A DNA stretch of 47,600 nucleotides from contig CAUJHF010000038.1 of NCBI GenBank assembly GCA_963204745.1, positions 1 through 47,600 of the forward strand. Reading direction: 5' to 3'. Position 1 is the stretch's first letter. Each line of letters begins with the position of its first letter. The position numbers and the translations under genes are program-made. The DNA comes from Pseudomonadota bacterium (GTDB lineage Bacteria > Pseudomonadota > Gammaproteobacteria > Steroidobacterales > GCA-2729495). This document shows, one piece after another, positions 8,418 to 15,970 of this stretch. A model generated the notes under the pieces. It worked only from the letters and a program-made list of their open reading frames with translations. It was not told where the DNA came from and searched no databases.

Positions 8418-9011
8418 ATGCCTGCCGGCTCCAGTATCGCTGCACCTTTTTCTGCTGCTGCGCTCGCGCTTTGTCTCGCGCTGCCGGCTTCGGCAATGAC
8501 GGTCGTTTACGACTGGAGCCCCTATCCGGGTCAGGGTGGCAGCGGCAGCCTCAGCTTGTCCGATCCGGGCATCACGAGTGCCACTGATTTCGGCCCCATC
8601 CCCGCAAGCGCGCTGATTGCCCTCAACTACAGCTGGGACAATGGCGCGAGCATCAATCTCGGTTCGGTGCTCGGCAGTCATGCACCGGGCTGGACCGCAT
8701 GTGCAGGTATGCTGATTTCCGGGTTTCAGATTTCGGCCGCGTCCGTGCCGTCGACGCCGGGCATCTTCAGCCTCACAAATATCCCTGGCGTCTGCCTGCC
8801 GGGTCCGGTGGCAGTCGCCGGTCCTGGCTGGAATCTGACCATTTCGCTGCCGTACGGCGCTGAAAGCAATTGGGGCAACTGGAGCTATTCACATACGGTT
8901 GCGGCCGCCATTGTTCCCGCTCCCGCAGCCGCCTGGCTCTTCACTTCAGGAATGCTGGGTTTGCTGGGCCTGCGGCGCCTCGACCAGTCACCCGAAAAGA
9001 ACGTTCTGTAA
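8418..9011 (+). CDS. VPxPA/PEP-CTERM-type secreted protein, copy 1
   Basis: A 197-aa exported protein of unknown function with a sorting signal for the exosortase/archaeosortase-type system. The Sec signal peptide (SAAALALCLALPASA) is followed by a Gly/Ser/Asn-rich mature part with three Cys residues. The C-terminus carries VPAPAAAWLFTSGMLGLLGL then RR, the VPxPAAAW variant of PEP-CTERM. ATG at 8418 follows GGGGAG. The last residues (about SPEKNVL) have no equivalent in copy 2. They are encoded by duplicated DNA from the 3' end of the upstream kinase gene, read in another frame. The paralogue follows immediately. Confidence 0.85.
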   Translation: MPAGSSIAAPFSAAALALCLALPASAMTVVYDWSPYPGQGGSGSLSLSDPGITSATDFGPIPASALIALNYSWDNGASINLGSVLGSHAPGWTACAGMLISGFQISAASVPSTPGIFSLTNIPGVCLPGPVAVAGPGWNLTISLPYGAESNWGNWSYSHTVAAAIVPAPAAAWLFTSGMLGLLGLRRLDQSPEKNVL

Positions 9012-9144
9012 AACAGGATCCGATACGGTTCCGGAAAATCATCCGGAAGGGTGACGACGCGAGAGCAGGGTTTCACGAAGATCATCCTCAATGCCATACA
9101 ACAATAGCTGCGGTGCACAGCACCGCGCCTGGGGGAGAAGAGCA

Positions 9145-9711
9145 ATGGCTACCGGTTTCCGTATCACTGCGCGCATTTCTGCTATTGCCGCGCTCACGCT
9201 GTGCCTCGCGCTGCCGGCCTCGGCCATGACGGTGGTCTATAGCTGGACGCCGAGTGGCGGTTCGGGCGGCAGCGGGAGCATGACCTTCTCGGATCCGGGC
9301 ATCACCGATGCCAGCAACTTCAGCGCGATCCCCGTGGGGGCACTGACAGCGCTCTCCTACAGCTGGAACAACGGTGCAACCATCAACCTCGGCTCCGTAG
9401 TGACCAACAACGCGCCGAGCTGGACCGCATGTGCCGGCACGCTGATCACCGGCTTCCAGATCACCGCGAATGCGGTGCCGTTCACGCCAGGCACATTCAG
9501 CCTGGCGAATTCTGCCGGCAGCTGCTACGCGGGGCCGGTGGTTGTGGCTGGTCCCGGCTCAAATGGAACGAACTCCGTGCTCTACGGTGCCGAAAGCAAT
9601 TACGGCAACTGGACCTATTCGCACACCGTCGTTCCCGTGCCGGCAGCCGCCTGGTTCTTCGCTTCGGGAATGCTGGGCTTGCTGGGCCTCCGGCGCAGAA
9701 CCGCCGTTTAA
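9145..9711 (+). CDS. VPxPA/PEP-CTERM-type secreted protein, copy 2
   Basis: A 188-aa paralogue of the preceding gene: signal peptide ending in LCLALPASAMTVVYSWTP, the same TACAGTLITGFQIT and YGAESNYGNWTYSHTV blocks, and a C-terminal VPVPAAAWFFASGMLGLLGL then RRR sorting helix. Its tail (RRRTAV) is probably the ancestral C-terminus, because copy 1 has a breakpoint there. ATG at 9145 follows GGGGGAG. Such proteins are handed to an exosortase, often in exopolysaccharide/biofilm contexts; no exosortase is in this window. A bidirectional terminator follows. Confidence 0.86.
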   Translation: MATGFRITARISAIAALTLCLALPASAMTVVYSWTPSGGSGGSGSMTFSDPGITDASNFSAIPVGALTALSYSWNNGATINLGSVVTNNAPSWTACAGTLITGFQITANAVPFTPGTFSLANSAGSCYAGPVVVAGPGSNGTNSVLYGAESNYGNWTYSHTVVPVPAAAWFFASGMLGLLGLRRRTAV

Positions 9712-10466
9712 CCAGTCTCAACTTGCCGGACAAAAAGCCCCGCTGATTGCGGGGCTTTTTTATGGCTGGCCACTGGCAAATCAGGCTGTGGCGCACCGGG
9801 TTTCATGAGCCCCAGCAGTGCGGCAGCCAGCAGGCCCACCCAGACTGTCGCCAGATACAAGCGGCTGCGCGGAACACCGGTACGCAGCAGCTGCCAGCAC
9901 AGCAGGACTGCGGCAAACAGCAGCAGTTTGGCGCCGACATAGGGCGCGGCATCCAGACGTCCGCTCAGCGTCGACCAGATCACCGACAGTGGCACCGCTA
10001 CGATCACTACCCAGCGGAGTACCGCTTCCAGCCGCACTGCCGTCGTCCCGAAAGCCGTACCGTCGCGAAAAAAACCGGCGAGTATGAGCAGCAGCCAGAC
10101 CGGCCCGAGCAGCACGATGCCAGCCATCTGCCACCACGGATGCTCCAGCCCGACGTAATGCGATAGCAGGCCACCGACGGTCAGCATCAGGCTCATCGAG
10201 GCGCGGGAGATCATCTCCACCCGCGTCATCATCTGCCGCGACACCGCCTGCATTTCCGGTGGTGTACCGGCGTCCACCGCCTTGCGGCTCCAGATGTATG
10301 TGGCCACATCGGGACCCAGCCAGAAGACAAACAGGAAGATGTGCAGGAAGTGCAGCCATTCCTGTGTAGTCACGCCGTCCTGCGCACCGGGTATCGGCGC
10401 AGCCACAGCCAGTCCTGCCCAGAGCCAGCCAACCGCAATCAGCCATACACCAGGAAAACGATTCAT
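9708..10466 (-). CDS. Multi-pass membrane protein, possibly CopD-like
   Basis: A 252-aa integral membrane protein of uncertain family. The start at ATG 10466 (MNRFPGVWLIAVGWLW) gives an N-terminal signal/anchor; the longer reading from 10574 adds 36 unlikely residues. About six further hydrophobic helices are visible, for example EWLHFLHIFLFVFWLGPDV, MAGIVLLGPVWLLLILAGFF and VGAKLLLFAAVLLCWQLL. The LHFLHIFLFVFWLG motif recalls helix 1 of CopD/DUF2269-type haem- or copper-related membrane proteins, but that is a weak resemblance. The last ~15 codons overlap the terminator and the end of the convergent CTERM gene, so the C-terminal tail may have been extended by stop-codon loss. Confidence 0.7.
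   Translation of the reverse strand: MNRFPGVWLIAVGWLWAGLAVAAPIPGAQDGVTTQEWLHFLHIFLFVFWLGPDVATYIWSRKAVDAGTPPEMQAVSRQMMTRVEMISRASMSLMLTVGGLLSHYVGLEHPWWQMAGIVLLGPVWLLLILAGFFRDGTAFGTTAVRLEAVLRWVVIVAVPLSVIWSTLSGRLDAAPYVGAKLLLFAAVLLCWQLLRTGVPRSRLYLATVWVGLLAAALLGLMKPGAPQPDLPVASHKKAPQSAGLFVRQVETG
9732..9761. terminator. Bidirectional intrinsic terminator between convergent genes
   Basis: AAAAAGCCCCGC - TGATT - GCGGGGCTTTTT is a symmetrical stem with A-run and T-run, so it can terminate transcription from both sides. It lies 20 nt after the CTERM copy 2 stop. On the minus strand it is inside the last codons of the membrane-protein gene ending at 9708. Confidence 0.9.
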
Positions 10467-10611
10467 CAACCGGCCCTCGACCTGCGCAGGTGTCGAGAGT
10501 AGCAGATCGGACATTTCAGTCGTTGCGGCTTCAGCCCGAGGCCCGCGACGGGTAACATCCGGCCACCGGCGCATGGTCCGGCACCTGTTTTATCCTTGAG
10601 GATCGCTGACC

Positions 10612-10965
10612 TTGGCAGAACATGAAGTCATGTGGATCGGCCGCCGCCCGACGGCGCTGCCCACCGTCGAACACCCGGCCACGACGGAAGAATTTGCCGA
10701 TGCGGTCACCAGCGCCTGCGCCGATGCCGGCTGCAGTGTGCAGGACTATGTCGCAGCCGCGGGTGCCTACGGCAGCTGGCTGATCCGTTTCAGCCGCGAC
10801 GACACGAAGCAACGCCTGGTATGGAATGGCAAGGAAGGCCGCCTGGTACTCGAGCAGGCGACAACCGGTATCGACTGGGATGAACTGCAGAGCTGTCCGG
10901 TTGCCGAACGCGATACCGCCGGATTTGTCGCGGCCATGCAAAGCCTGCTGCAGGGCCCGGCCTGA
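10612..10965 (+). CDS. Small hypothetical protein upstream of arfB
   Basis: A 117-aa soluble protein that I do not recognise. TTG at 10612 is well placed 9 nt after GAGGA (10598-10602); the in-frame ATG at 10630 is the alternative. The sequence contains Trp and Cys residues and a region GAYGSWLIRFSRDDTKQRLV followed by WNGKEGRLVLE that looks like a mixed beta-sheet core. It is 8 nt upstream of arfB in the same orientation and probably co-transcribed with it. Confidence 0.7.
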   Translation: MAEHEVMWIGRRPTALPTVEHPATTEEFADAVTSACADAGCSVQDYVAAAGAYGSWLIRFSRDDTKQRLVWNGKEGRLVLEQATTGIDWDELQSCPVAERDTAGFVAAMQSLLQGPA

Positions 10966-10973
10966 GACACACG

Positions 10974-11396
10974 ATGCCGGGCCCCACCGCTACCCGCGCA
11001 CGCATCGCCGTGCCAGCCGAGGAGGTCGAACTCACGGCAGTCCGCGCGCAGGGTGCCGGCGGGCAAAACGTCAACAAGGTCGCCAGCGCGATCCACCTGC
11101 GTTTCGACATCCGCGCGTCGTCGCTGCCGCCCGAGATACAGGAACGCCTGCTGGCACTGCGCGACCAGCGCATCACGCAGGACGGCATCATCGTGCTCAA
11201 GGCGCAACGCCACCGCACCCAGGAAATGAATCGCGACGACGCACTCGCGCGGCTCAACGACATGGTAAATGCGGTCACCCTGGTGCAACGCAAGCGCATC
11301 GCAACGCGGCCGAGCAAGGGCGCGAAACTGCGGCGACTGGAAGGCAAGAAGCAGCGCGGCGAAACGAAGTCACTGCGGCGGAAGCCGGTAGATTGA
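10974..11396 (+). CDS. arfB: Alternative ribosome-rescue factor / peptidyl-tRNA hydrolase ArfB
   Basis: ArfB (YaeJ) is a class-I release-factor homologue that hydrolyses peptidyl-tRNA on stalled non-stop ribosomes. The 140-aa protein has the catalytic GGQ in RAQGAGGQNVNKVASAIHL and the basic C-terminal tail (KRIATRPSKGAKLRRLEGKK) that enters the empty mRNA channel. Length and layout fit ArfB rather than RF1/RF2, since there is no anticodon-like domain. It converges on the LLM gene at 11405 with an 8-nt gap. Confidence 0.95.
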   Translation: MPGPTATRARIAVPAEEVELTAVRAQGAGGQNVNKVASAIHLRFDIRASSLPPEIQERLLALRDQRITQDGIIVLKAQRHRTQEMNRDDALARLNDMVNAVTLVQRKRIATRPSKGAKLRRLEGKKQRGETKSLRRKPVD

Positions 11397-11404
11397 GAGG
11401 TGCG

Positions 11405-12418
11405 CTATGCAAATACCGGAATGACTCTTTTGCCAAGCAGTCGAATCGCTTCTTCGGGATTTTCGTAGATACGCAAGGCAATCCCGGTCAACCCGGCCGA
11501 CTTGAATGCCTGTAAACGCCCGATCTCCTTGTCGATTTCATCGACGCCAGCACACGACGTGACGTTATCAACAAGGGACCTGATGATTCGTTCCGGGACG
11601 CCCTCGTAAACAGGCGAGCGCTTTCGCAAGGCCGCCAGGAAAGAAGGACGCATCTTCTCGACGAGGCGCATATCTGCTTCGCTCATGAAGTGCAAATTCT
11701 TCTCGCGCGACAGCACATCACGCACTGTCAGGTTCATGCGTGCCTCGGTTTCCGCTTCCGCCCGTGTCTTCTTGACGTGCCACGCCCAGAAGTTGCTGAG
11801 GTGAAAAGCTGCGCGATCCCGACCGGCCCTTTGCAGCTCCGGATCGATAATTTCCCGCACCCCGGCAATCTGCCCCACGATCTTGTCGGTCAGCATCACG
11901 CCGTCAGCACAGCGGGCAGCCATGCGCAGCATCTGTGGCTTGTTTGCAGCGGCATAGATGGCGGGAGGTGTCTTTGTTACCCAGGCTGCCTTGTAGCCTT
12001 TGGCGGTGAACAACTGCCCTTCATATTGCATCTCCAGTCCTGTTGCCGCCTGCCTGATGATCTCGATGCATTCCCGAACACCCCGGACGCGACGCTCAGG
12101 CCGCAGATTCATGACCCTCGTTGCAATCACGCCACCGCCACCAACCACGATCTGGGCGCGACCGCCGGAAGCCTCGTTCAGCGACAACAGCGATGTTGCC
12201 ATTTTCAGCGGATGCAGTTCGTAAGGTGAAACTGCGATTGGCCCCATATGGATGCGGTCGGTCGCGTGAGCCGCAGCCAGAAAACCCAGAAAAGGATCCC
12301 GACCACTCAGTGTGCTTGAGACCCAGACCCCGCCCAGTCCGTTGTCTTCAGCCAGCTTGCTCAGTTCGGCAATCCGTTCCGGGGGCTCGCCTGATTCCAG
12401 TATGAGATCAATACGCAT
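11405..12418 (-). CDS. LLM-class flavin/F420-dependent oxidoreductase A
   Basis: A 337-aa luciferase-like (bacterial luciferase/Mer superfamily) TIM-barrel oxidoreductase using F420 or FMN; the substrate is unknown. It belongs to the same subfamily as the proteins at 16780 and 40586. Shared features are the start M-R/Q-I-D-x-I-L, a GPIAVSPYELHPLKMATSLL block, a four-glycine loop VVGGGGVI, RPERRVRGVRECIEIIR, the LRMAARCADGVM signature and a C-terminal AWHVK motif. With F420 synthesis encoded nearby, F420 use is plausible but not proven. The start lies only 10 nt after the metal-permease stop, so it appears to be the last gene of the DUF2946-porin-znuA-znuB run. Confidence 0.88.
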   Translation of the reverse strand: MRIDLILESGEPPERIAELSKLAEDNGLGGVWVSSTLSGRDPFLGFLAAAHATDRIHMGPIAVSPYELHPLKMATSLLSLNEASGGRAQIVVGGGGVIATRVMNLRPERRVRGVRECIEIIRQAATGLEMQYEGQLFTAKGYKAAWVTKTPPAIYAAANKPQMLRMAARCADGVMLTDKIVGQIAGVREIIDPELQRAGRDRAAFHLSNFWAWHVKKTRAEAETEARMNLTVRDVLSREKNLHFMSEADMRLVEKMRPSFLAALRKRSPVYEGVPERIIRSLVDNVTSCAGVDEIDKEIGRLQAFKSAGLTGIALRIYENPEEAIRLLGKRVIPVFA

Positions 12419-12428
12419 ATGCTGACCG

Positions 12429-13235
12429 TCAATCAGGGCGAACCGCCGATTGAATGGTCCCGGTTGATCGAGGTGGCAGACCGATGATTCCTGCGGCCAG
12501 CGAACAGGCGGCGAGCGTCGCCACGATTGCAGGGCCTGTCGACAGATCGAACAGCGCCGACAGAATCAGACCCGCGGCAAGGCCCACCGCCCCCGTCCCC
12601 CAGGCAGACAGCACCTTGCGGGCTCCCCGGGTCCTTCGGAAGGCAAGCGCCGGCATGATCAGGCTGGCGAACACGAGGTACACACCAACCAGCTGCACCG
12701 AGGCCGTAACTGCGAAGGCGAAGATCACATAGAAACCGGCGCGACCGAACCGCTGCCGGAATCCGAACCACGCTCCGAGCAACACCGTGTACACCGCGGC
12801 GACCAGCCCGATCTGGGGCCAGAGCACCCAGAGGATCTGACCGGCCAGCAGATCCTTGATGTGTTCGGCACCGTGGGGATTCTGGCCGATGAGCAACAGC
12901 GCCACGGACGCCGACAATACAAAGAGACACCCGATCAGCGCCTCCTGGATCTCCGGAAACCGGCGCTCCGTCCAGGTCAGAAGCAGCGCCCCGCCAAGCG
13001 CCGCACCCAGGGAACAGGCCTGCACTGCCAGTGGCTGCCCGCCTTCCGCCGCCTCGGTCAGGTAGAGCATGCCGGCCAGCGCCCCGAGCCCGGCCATCTG
13101 TGCTATAGCGAGATCGATGAAGATGATGCCACGGCGCAGAACTTCTATCCCCAAGGGCACATGGGTCGCGAGCACCAGCAGACCCGCAACGAATGCCGGC
13201 CCGAGAATGGAGAACTCCAGCGTGGTGGTATTCAT
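12429..13235 (-). CDS. Zinc/manganese-type ABC transporter permease (ZnuB-like)
   Basis: A 268-aa inner-membrane permease of the metal ABC-3 family. About eight helices are visible, including GIEVLRRGIIFIDLAIAQMA near residue 35, the conserved cytoplasmic coupling region, and ASVQLVGVYLVFASLIMPAL around 180-200. Its start overlaps the stop of the binding-protein gene by 4 nt. No ATP-binding subunit is encoded next to it; the following gene is an LLM oxidoreductase. Metal specificity cannot be assigned from the permease alone, and zinc is the most likely. Confidence 0.9.
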   Translation of the reverse strand: MNTTTLEFSILGPAFVAGLLVLATHVPLGIEVLRRGIIFIDLAIAQMAGLGALAGMLYLTEAAEGGQPLAVQACSLGAALGGALLLTWTERRFPEIQEALIGCLFVLSASVALLLIGQNPHGAEHIKDLLAGQILWVLWPQIGLVAAVYTVLLGAWFGFRQRFGRAGFYVIFAFAVTASVQLVGVYLVFASLIMPALAFRRTRGARKVLSAWGTGAVGLAAGLILSALFDLSTGPAIVATLAACSLAAGIIGLPPRSTGTIQSAVRPD

Positions 13236-14143
13236 TTGATCCCCTGCAGCAGCCGCGCGATCGTCGTGTCGTAGAGGGCAAACAGATCCCCGGCCTCCTT
13301 GTTGCCGCCGACTGTAAAAGGCAGCGTGATCACCGGCAGGCCCGTCTTACCGGCCAGCCACTGCGCGGCCTTCGGATCTTCGTAGGCTGCAACGACGATG
13401 GCCTTGGCCGGAGTGTTTGCAAGCTTGTTCAGCAGGCCCGCCAGATGGCTGGTGGTCGGCGGAATACCCGGCTTGGGTTCCAGGGCAGCGACGACGTCGA
13501 GACCCAGCCAGTTGGTCATGTAGGCCCAGACGTTGTGCTGGATCACGATCGGTACACCGCGCAGCGGGGCGGCTTCTTTCTCCCACGCGTCAATGCGTGC
13601 CGCGAGCTGCTGATCGAAAGCGACGAAGCTCGCTTCATACCGGCCCGCGTTAGCCGGTTCGAGCAGCTTGAGACGATCGGTCAGCACGCGCGCCACCACG
13701 CGCAGATTGCGCGGGTCCGCAACGACATGGGGATTGCCCTCCGCATGGATGTCCCCCTGGGAGCGATCCAGCACCTTCGGTATCTCCAGTTTTTTTACGT
13801 AGCTGGCCGCCATCAGGTTGCCCGGCTGACCCGCCTGGATGCCGTCATTGCCGGCCTGGCGGATGAGCAACGGCAGCCAGCCGGCTTCCAGTTCCGCCCC
13901 CGAACAGAACACCAGCTGCGCCTTGCGTACCCCGGCGATCAGCGAGGGGCGGGCCTGGACCTGGTGCGCATCCTGAAGCGCCGTGGTGGCAACCATAACA
14001 TCGGCCTGGTCACCCGCGATGGCAGTGGTGAGTGCGCCCCACTCCGGCTCGCAGGCAAATACCTTGACTCTGGCGTGGGCCGGGCTGGCGGCCACGAGGC
14101 CGGCTGCGATCAGCGCAATGTTCCACTTGTTCATGAGAATCAC
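13232..14143 (-). CDS. Periplasmic metal-binding protein of ABC transporter (ZnuA-like)
   Basis: A 303-aa cluster A-I solute-binding protein. The signal peptide ends near ASPAHARVKVFACEPEWG. Candidate metal ligands are His in LQDAHQVQARPS, His in EGNPHVVADP, His in IVIQHNVWAYMTNWLGL and an acidic residue in VAAYEDPK, in the order expected for ZnuA/TroA proteins. The usual His-rich loop is absent. It delivers a divalent cation to the permease encoded directly downstream and is preceded by an outer-membrane porin, suggesting a complete envelope route except for the ATPase. Confidence 0.9.
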   Translation of the reverse strand: MILMNKWNIALIAAGLVAASPAHARVKVFACEPEWGALTTAIAGDQADVMVATTALQDAHQVQARPSLIAGVRKAQLVFCSGAELEAGWLPLLIRQAGNDGIQAGQPGNLMAASYVKKLEIPKVLDRSQGDIHAEGNPHVVADPRNLRVVARVLTDRLKLLEPANAGRYEASFVAFDQQLAARIDAWEKEAAPLRGVPIVIQHNVWAYMTNWLGLDVVAALEPKPGIPPTTSHLAGLLNKLANTPAKAIVVAAYEDPKAAQWLAGKTGLPVITLPFTVGGNKEAGDLFALYDTTIARLLQGIK

Positions 14144-14157
14144 CTTTCAAAATCTGA

Positions 14158-15474
14158 TCAATATTTGTGAGCGCCATGGGCGCCCATGCTGATGGTGTAG
14201 AGCAGCACGCCGACATTGTCCGACAGCGGTCCGGATTCGTCGCGGGTGTACTGCAACCGGAGACTGCTGAATTCACTGTTGTCGAATTCCAGTACCAGAC
14301 TCTGCGTCAGCGGGTTGTGGCCATCGTTGTCGAGGGCAGTACCGATAAACGCGGCGGGCACGTCGGGCGCATTCATTCGCGCAAGGCGATAGCCCACCTT
14401 CCACTGCGGGTGGAATTTGTAGACCGCCTGTGCATACCAGCCGGCCGAGTCCTCGTTGTAGGCCAGGTCGTTGTATTTGCCATTGTTGCGGCCCCGGAAG
14501 TATTCGCCCTGCAAAACCAGGAACTCGTTGGCCATGTTGCCGTTCGGCGACCAGGTGTATTTCCCGTCGGCGATATAGACCTCGCTGACGCCGTTGAAGC
14601 TCAGGTCGCCATTGACCCCGTCGACGGCCTTCGCGTGCAGGTAGGACACCCCGGCCAGCCAGGATCGGGAGGCGCCGATGTCGCCGCCAATCCGGGCAAA
14701 CAGCGTTTGCGATCCGTTACCGCTGTTATCCGCGCCCGCGGCCGGGAATCCGGTACCGCGAAATGCGCCGCCACCGACCTCGGCATAGAGATCCGTTGGC
14801 AATATCAGTGACAGCTGGACGCCGTCGTCGGCATAGTTGTCGCCGCCGAAGTACGCACGGTATGGCAGCGGGCGATCCACGAAGGCGTCCGCATGACTAT
14901 GGATCTCGTTGAGGTAGCCGAGCACGGGGAACATCCGGCCCGCCCTGATCTTCGCGCCATAGGGCAGCGCAAGGGTCTCGATGAAGGCTTCCTCGAGGCT
15001 GATTTCCGTCCCGCCATCGCCGTCGTCCGCTAGCGCCGTCGTCAGCGAGCCATAGAACATCGTATCAATGTTCGCCGACAGGTTGACCTCGCTTTCGCCG
15101 AGAGAGAAGCCCTCACCAGGCGGCCCCGCCTCGTCCCCGAGCACGAAGCCGGAGATAACGGCATCGTCCGGATTCCGCGAGTACGCGTTGTAGGAACCCT
15201 GCAGTACCACGCTGATCGCCGGATTGAAGGCATTCGCCGATGCGGCGCTGCCGCCCGGATTTGCGGCGACAGCTTCGGCGGATGCCGGCGTTTCCGCAGG
15301 CTTCTCTGCCGTTGACGACGCCTCGACGGCAGCCAATCGGGTCTCCAGCTTCTGCACAAGTGCCTTGGTCTGCTCGAGCTCGGCGCGGAGCTCTGCCAGT
15401 TCATCCGCTGCCGCGAAGGCAGGCGTCATCAGAAGTAGCAGCGGAACGGCCGCTGCGGCCAATCGCATTCGCAT
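14158..15474 (-). CDS. Outer-membrane porin-like protein with N-terminal coiled coil
   Basis: A 438-aa outer-membrane beta-barrel. A signal peptide (AAAAVPLLLLMTPAFA) is followed by a short coiled coil (ELAELRAELEQTKALVQKLE), an Ala/Pro linker and a long series of amphipathic strands starting at SVVLQGSYNAYSRN. The ORF ends in HGAHKY, with no strict terminal Phe. The segment LNEIHSHADAFVDRPLPYRA and the position 14 nt before the zinc-type binding protein gene suggest a metal-uptake porin. The coiled coil could trimerise or tether to peptidoglycan, as in OprO/S-layer-type porins. The substrate is an inference from context. Confidence 0.85.
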   Translation of the reverse strand: MRMRLAAAAVPLLLLMTPAFAAADELAELRAELEQTKALVQKLETRLAAVEASSTAEKPAETPASAEAVAANPGGSAASANAFNPAISVVLQGSYNAYSRNPDDAVISGFVLGDEAGPPGEGFSLGESEVNLSANIDTMFYGSLTTALADDGDGGTEISLEEAFIETLALPYGAKIRAGRMFPVLGYLNEIHSHADAFVDRPLPYRAYFGGDNYADDGVQLSLILPTDLYAEVGGGAFRGTGFPAAGADNSGNGSQTLFARIGGDIGASRSWLAGVSYLHAKAVDGVNGDLSFNGVSEVYIADGKYTWSPNGNMANEFLVLQGEYFRGRNNGKYNDLAYNEDSAGWYAQAVYKFHPQWKVGYRLARMNAPDVPAAFIGTALDNDGHNPLTQSLVLEFDNSEFSSLRLQYTRDESGPLSDNVGVLLYTISMGAHGAHKY

Positions 15475-15575
15475 ATTTGGTCTCCATTACAGTCAACAGT
15501 GCCCTGTGGGGCACAGGCCATGGACCACAGCACTGGCTTCAGGCCAGCGGCTGCGGAATCGTCAGGCAGACAGGT

Positions 15576-15878
15576 TCAGATGGAGACAGGTGGAGCGCGT
15601 GAGCGATAGACGGCAGGATATGTGCGGAAGACCTGCCGGTCAGCGATCATCACCAGTTCGCTGGTGATCGCATGGAACGCAGCCTGCGGTAAGGCACTGG
15701 GCAACAGCGCACTGCCAGATGGCCCGGCATGGAGACAGATATTGCAGCGGGCAGTATCGTCCGGGGTGGAATGACCGATGTAATGAGCGACCGCCGCAAT
15801 TTGTGCGATCAGCAGCAGCAGCACCGCGAAGCCAAGCCTGAGGCGGGTTCGTTCGGACTGCCATGCGACTGTCGTCAT
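15576..15878 (-). CDS. DUF2946-like small membrane protein
   Basis: About 100 aa: a single hydrophobic helix (LRLGFAVLLLLIAQIAAVAHYIG), then a short periplasmic tail with HSTPDDTARCNICLHAG, i.e. a His plus C-x2-C that could bind a metal. This is the general form of DUF2946 proteins, which often neighbour copper or zinc transport genes. The start is uncertain: ATG 15878 and ATG 15896 are close together, and the frame is open to a TTG at 15974 that overlaps the nuclease stop. It is the first gene before the porin-ZnuA-ZnuB set, so a role in metal handling is plausible. Confidence 0.65.
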   Translation of the reverse strand: MTTVAWQSERTRLRLGFAVLLLLIAQIAAVAHYIGHSTPDDTARCNICLHAGPSGSALLPSALPQAAFHAITSELVMIADRQVFRTYPAVYRSRAPPVSI

Positions 15879-15970
15879 GAGCTTGAGTATAGGCATCCCG
15901 CCGGTGATCTCAAAGCAAAAAACTGCGGTAAACGGCCACATCCATTTGCAGATCCACCCTGCGCTCCGGA

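Larger units (their letters stand above)
8259..9711 (+). repeat. Tandem segmental duplication (~728-bp unit, two diverged copies)
   Basis: The sequence from GTCACCCGAAAA at 8259 recurs at 8987, an offset of 728 bp. Each copy carries the same order: ACGTTCTGTAAAAC, a GGAAAATCATCC element, GACGACG, a CAATACAACAA/CCATACAACAA segment, CACCGCGCCT, a GGGGAGAA ribosome-binding site and a CTERM gene. The first copy begins inside the last codons of the kinase gene. In the second copy this same stretch forms the 3' end of the first CTERM gene. The copies have diverged by roughly a quarter to a third outside conserved motifs, so the event is not recent. Confidence 0.85.

Noticed and set aside
15475-15575. 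Zur operator before the porin gene
   Set aside because: No clear AT-rich Zur-type palindrome is present in this short gap.
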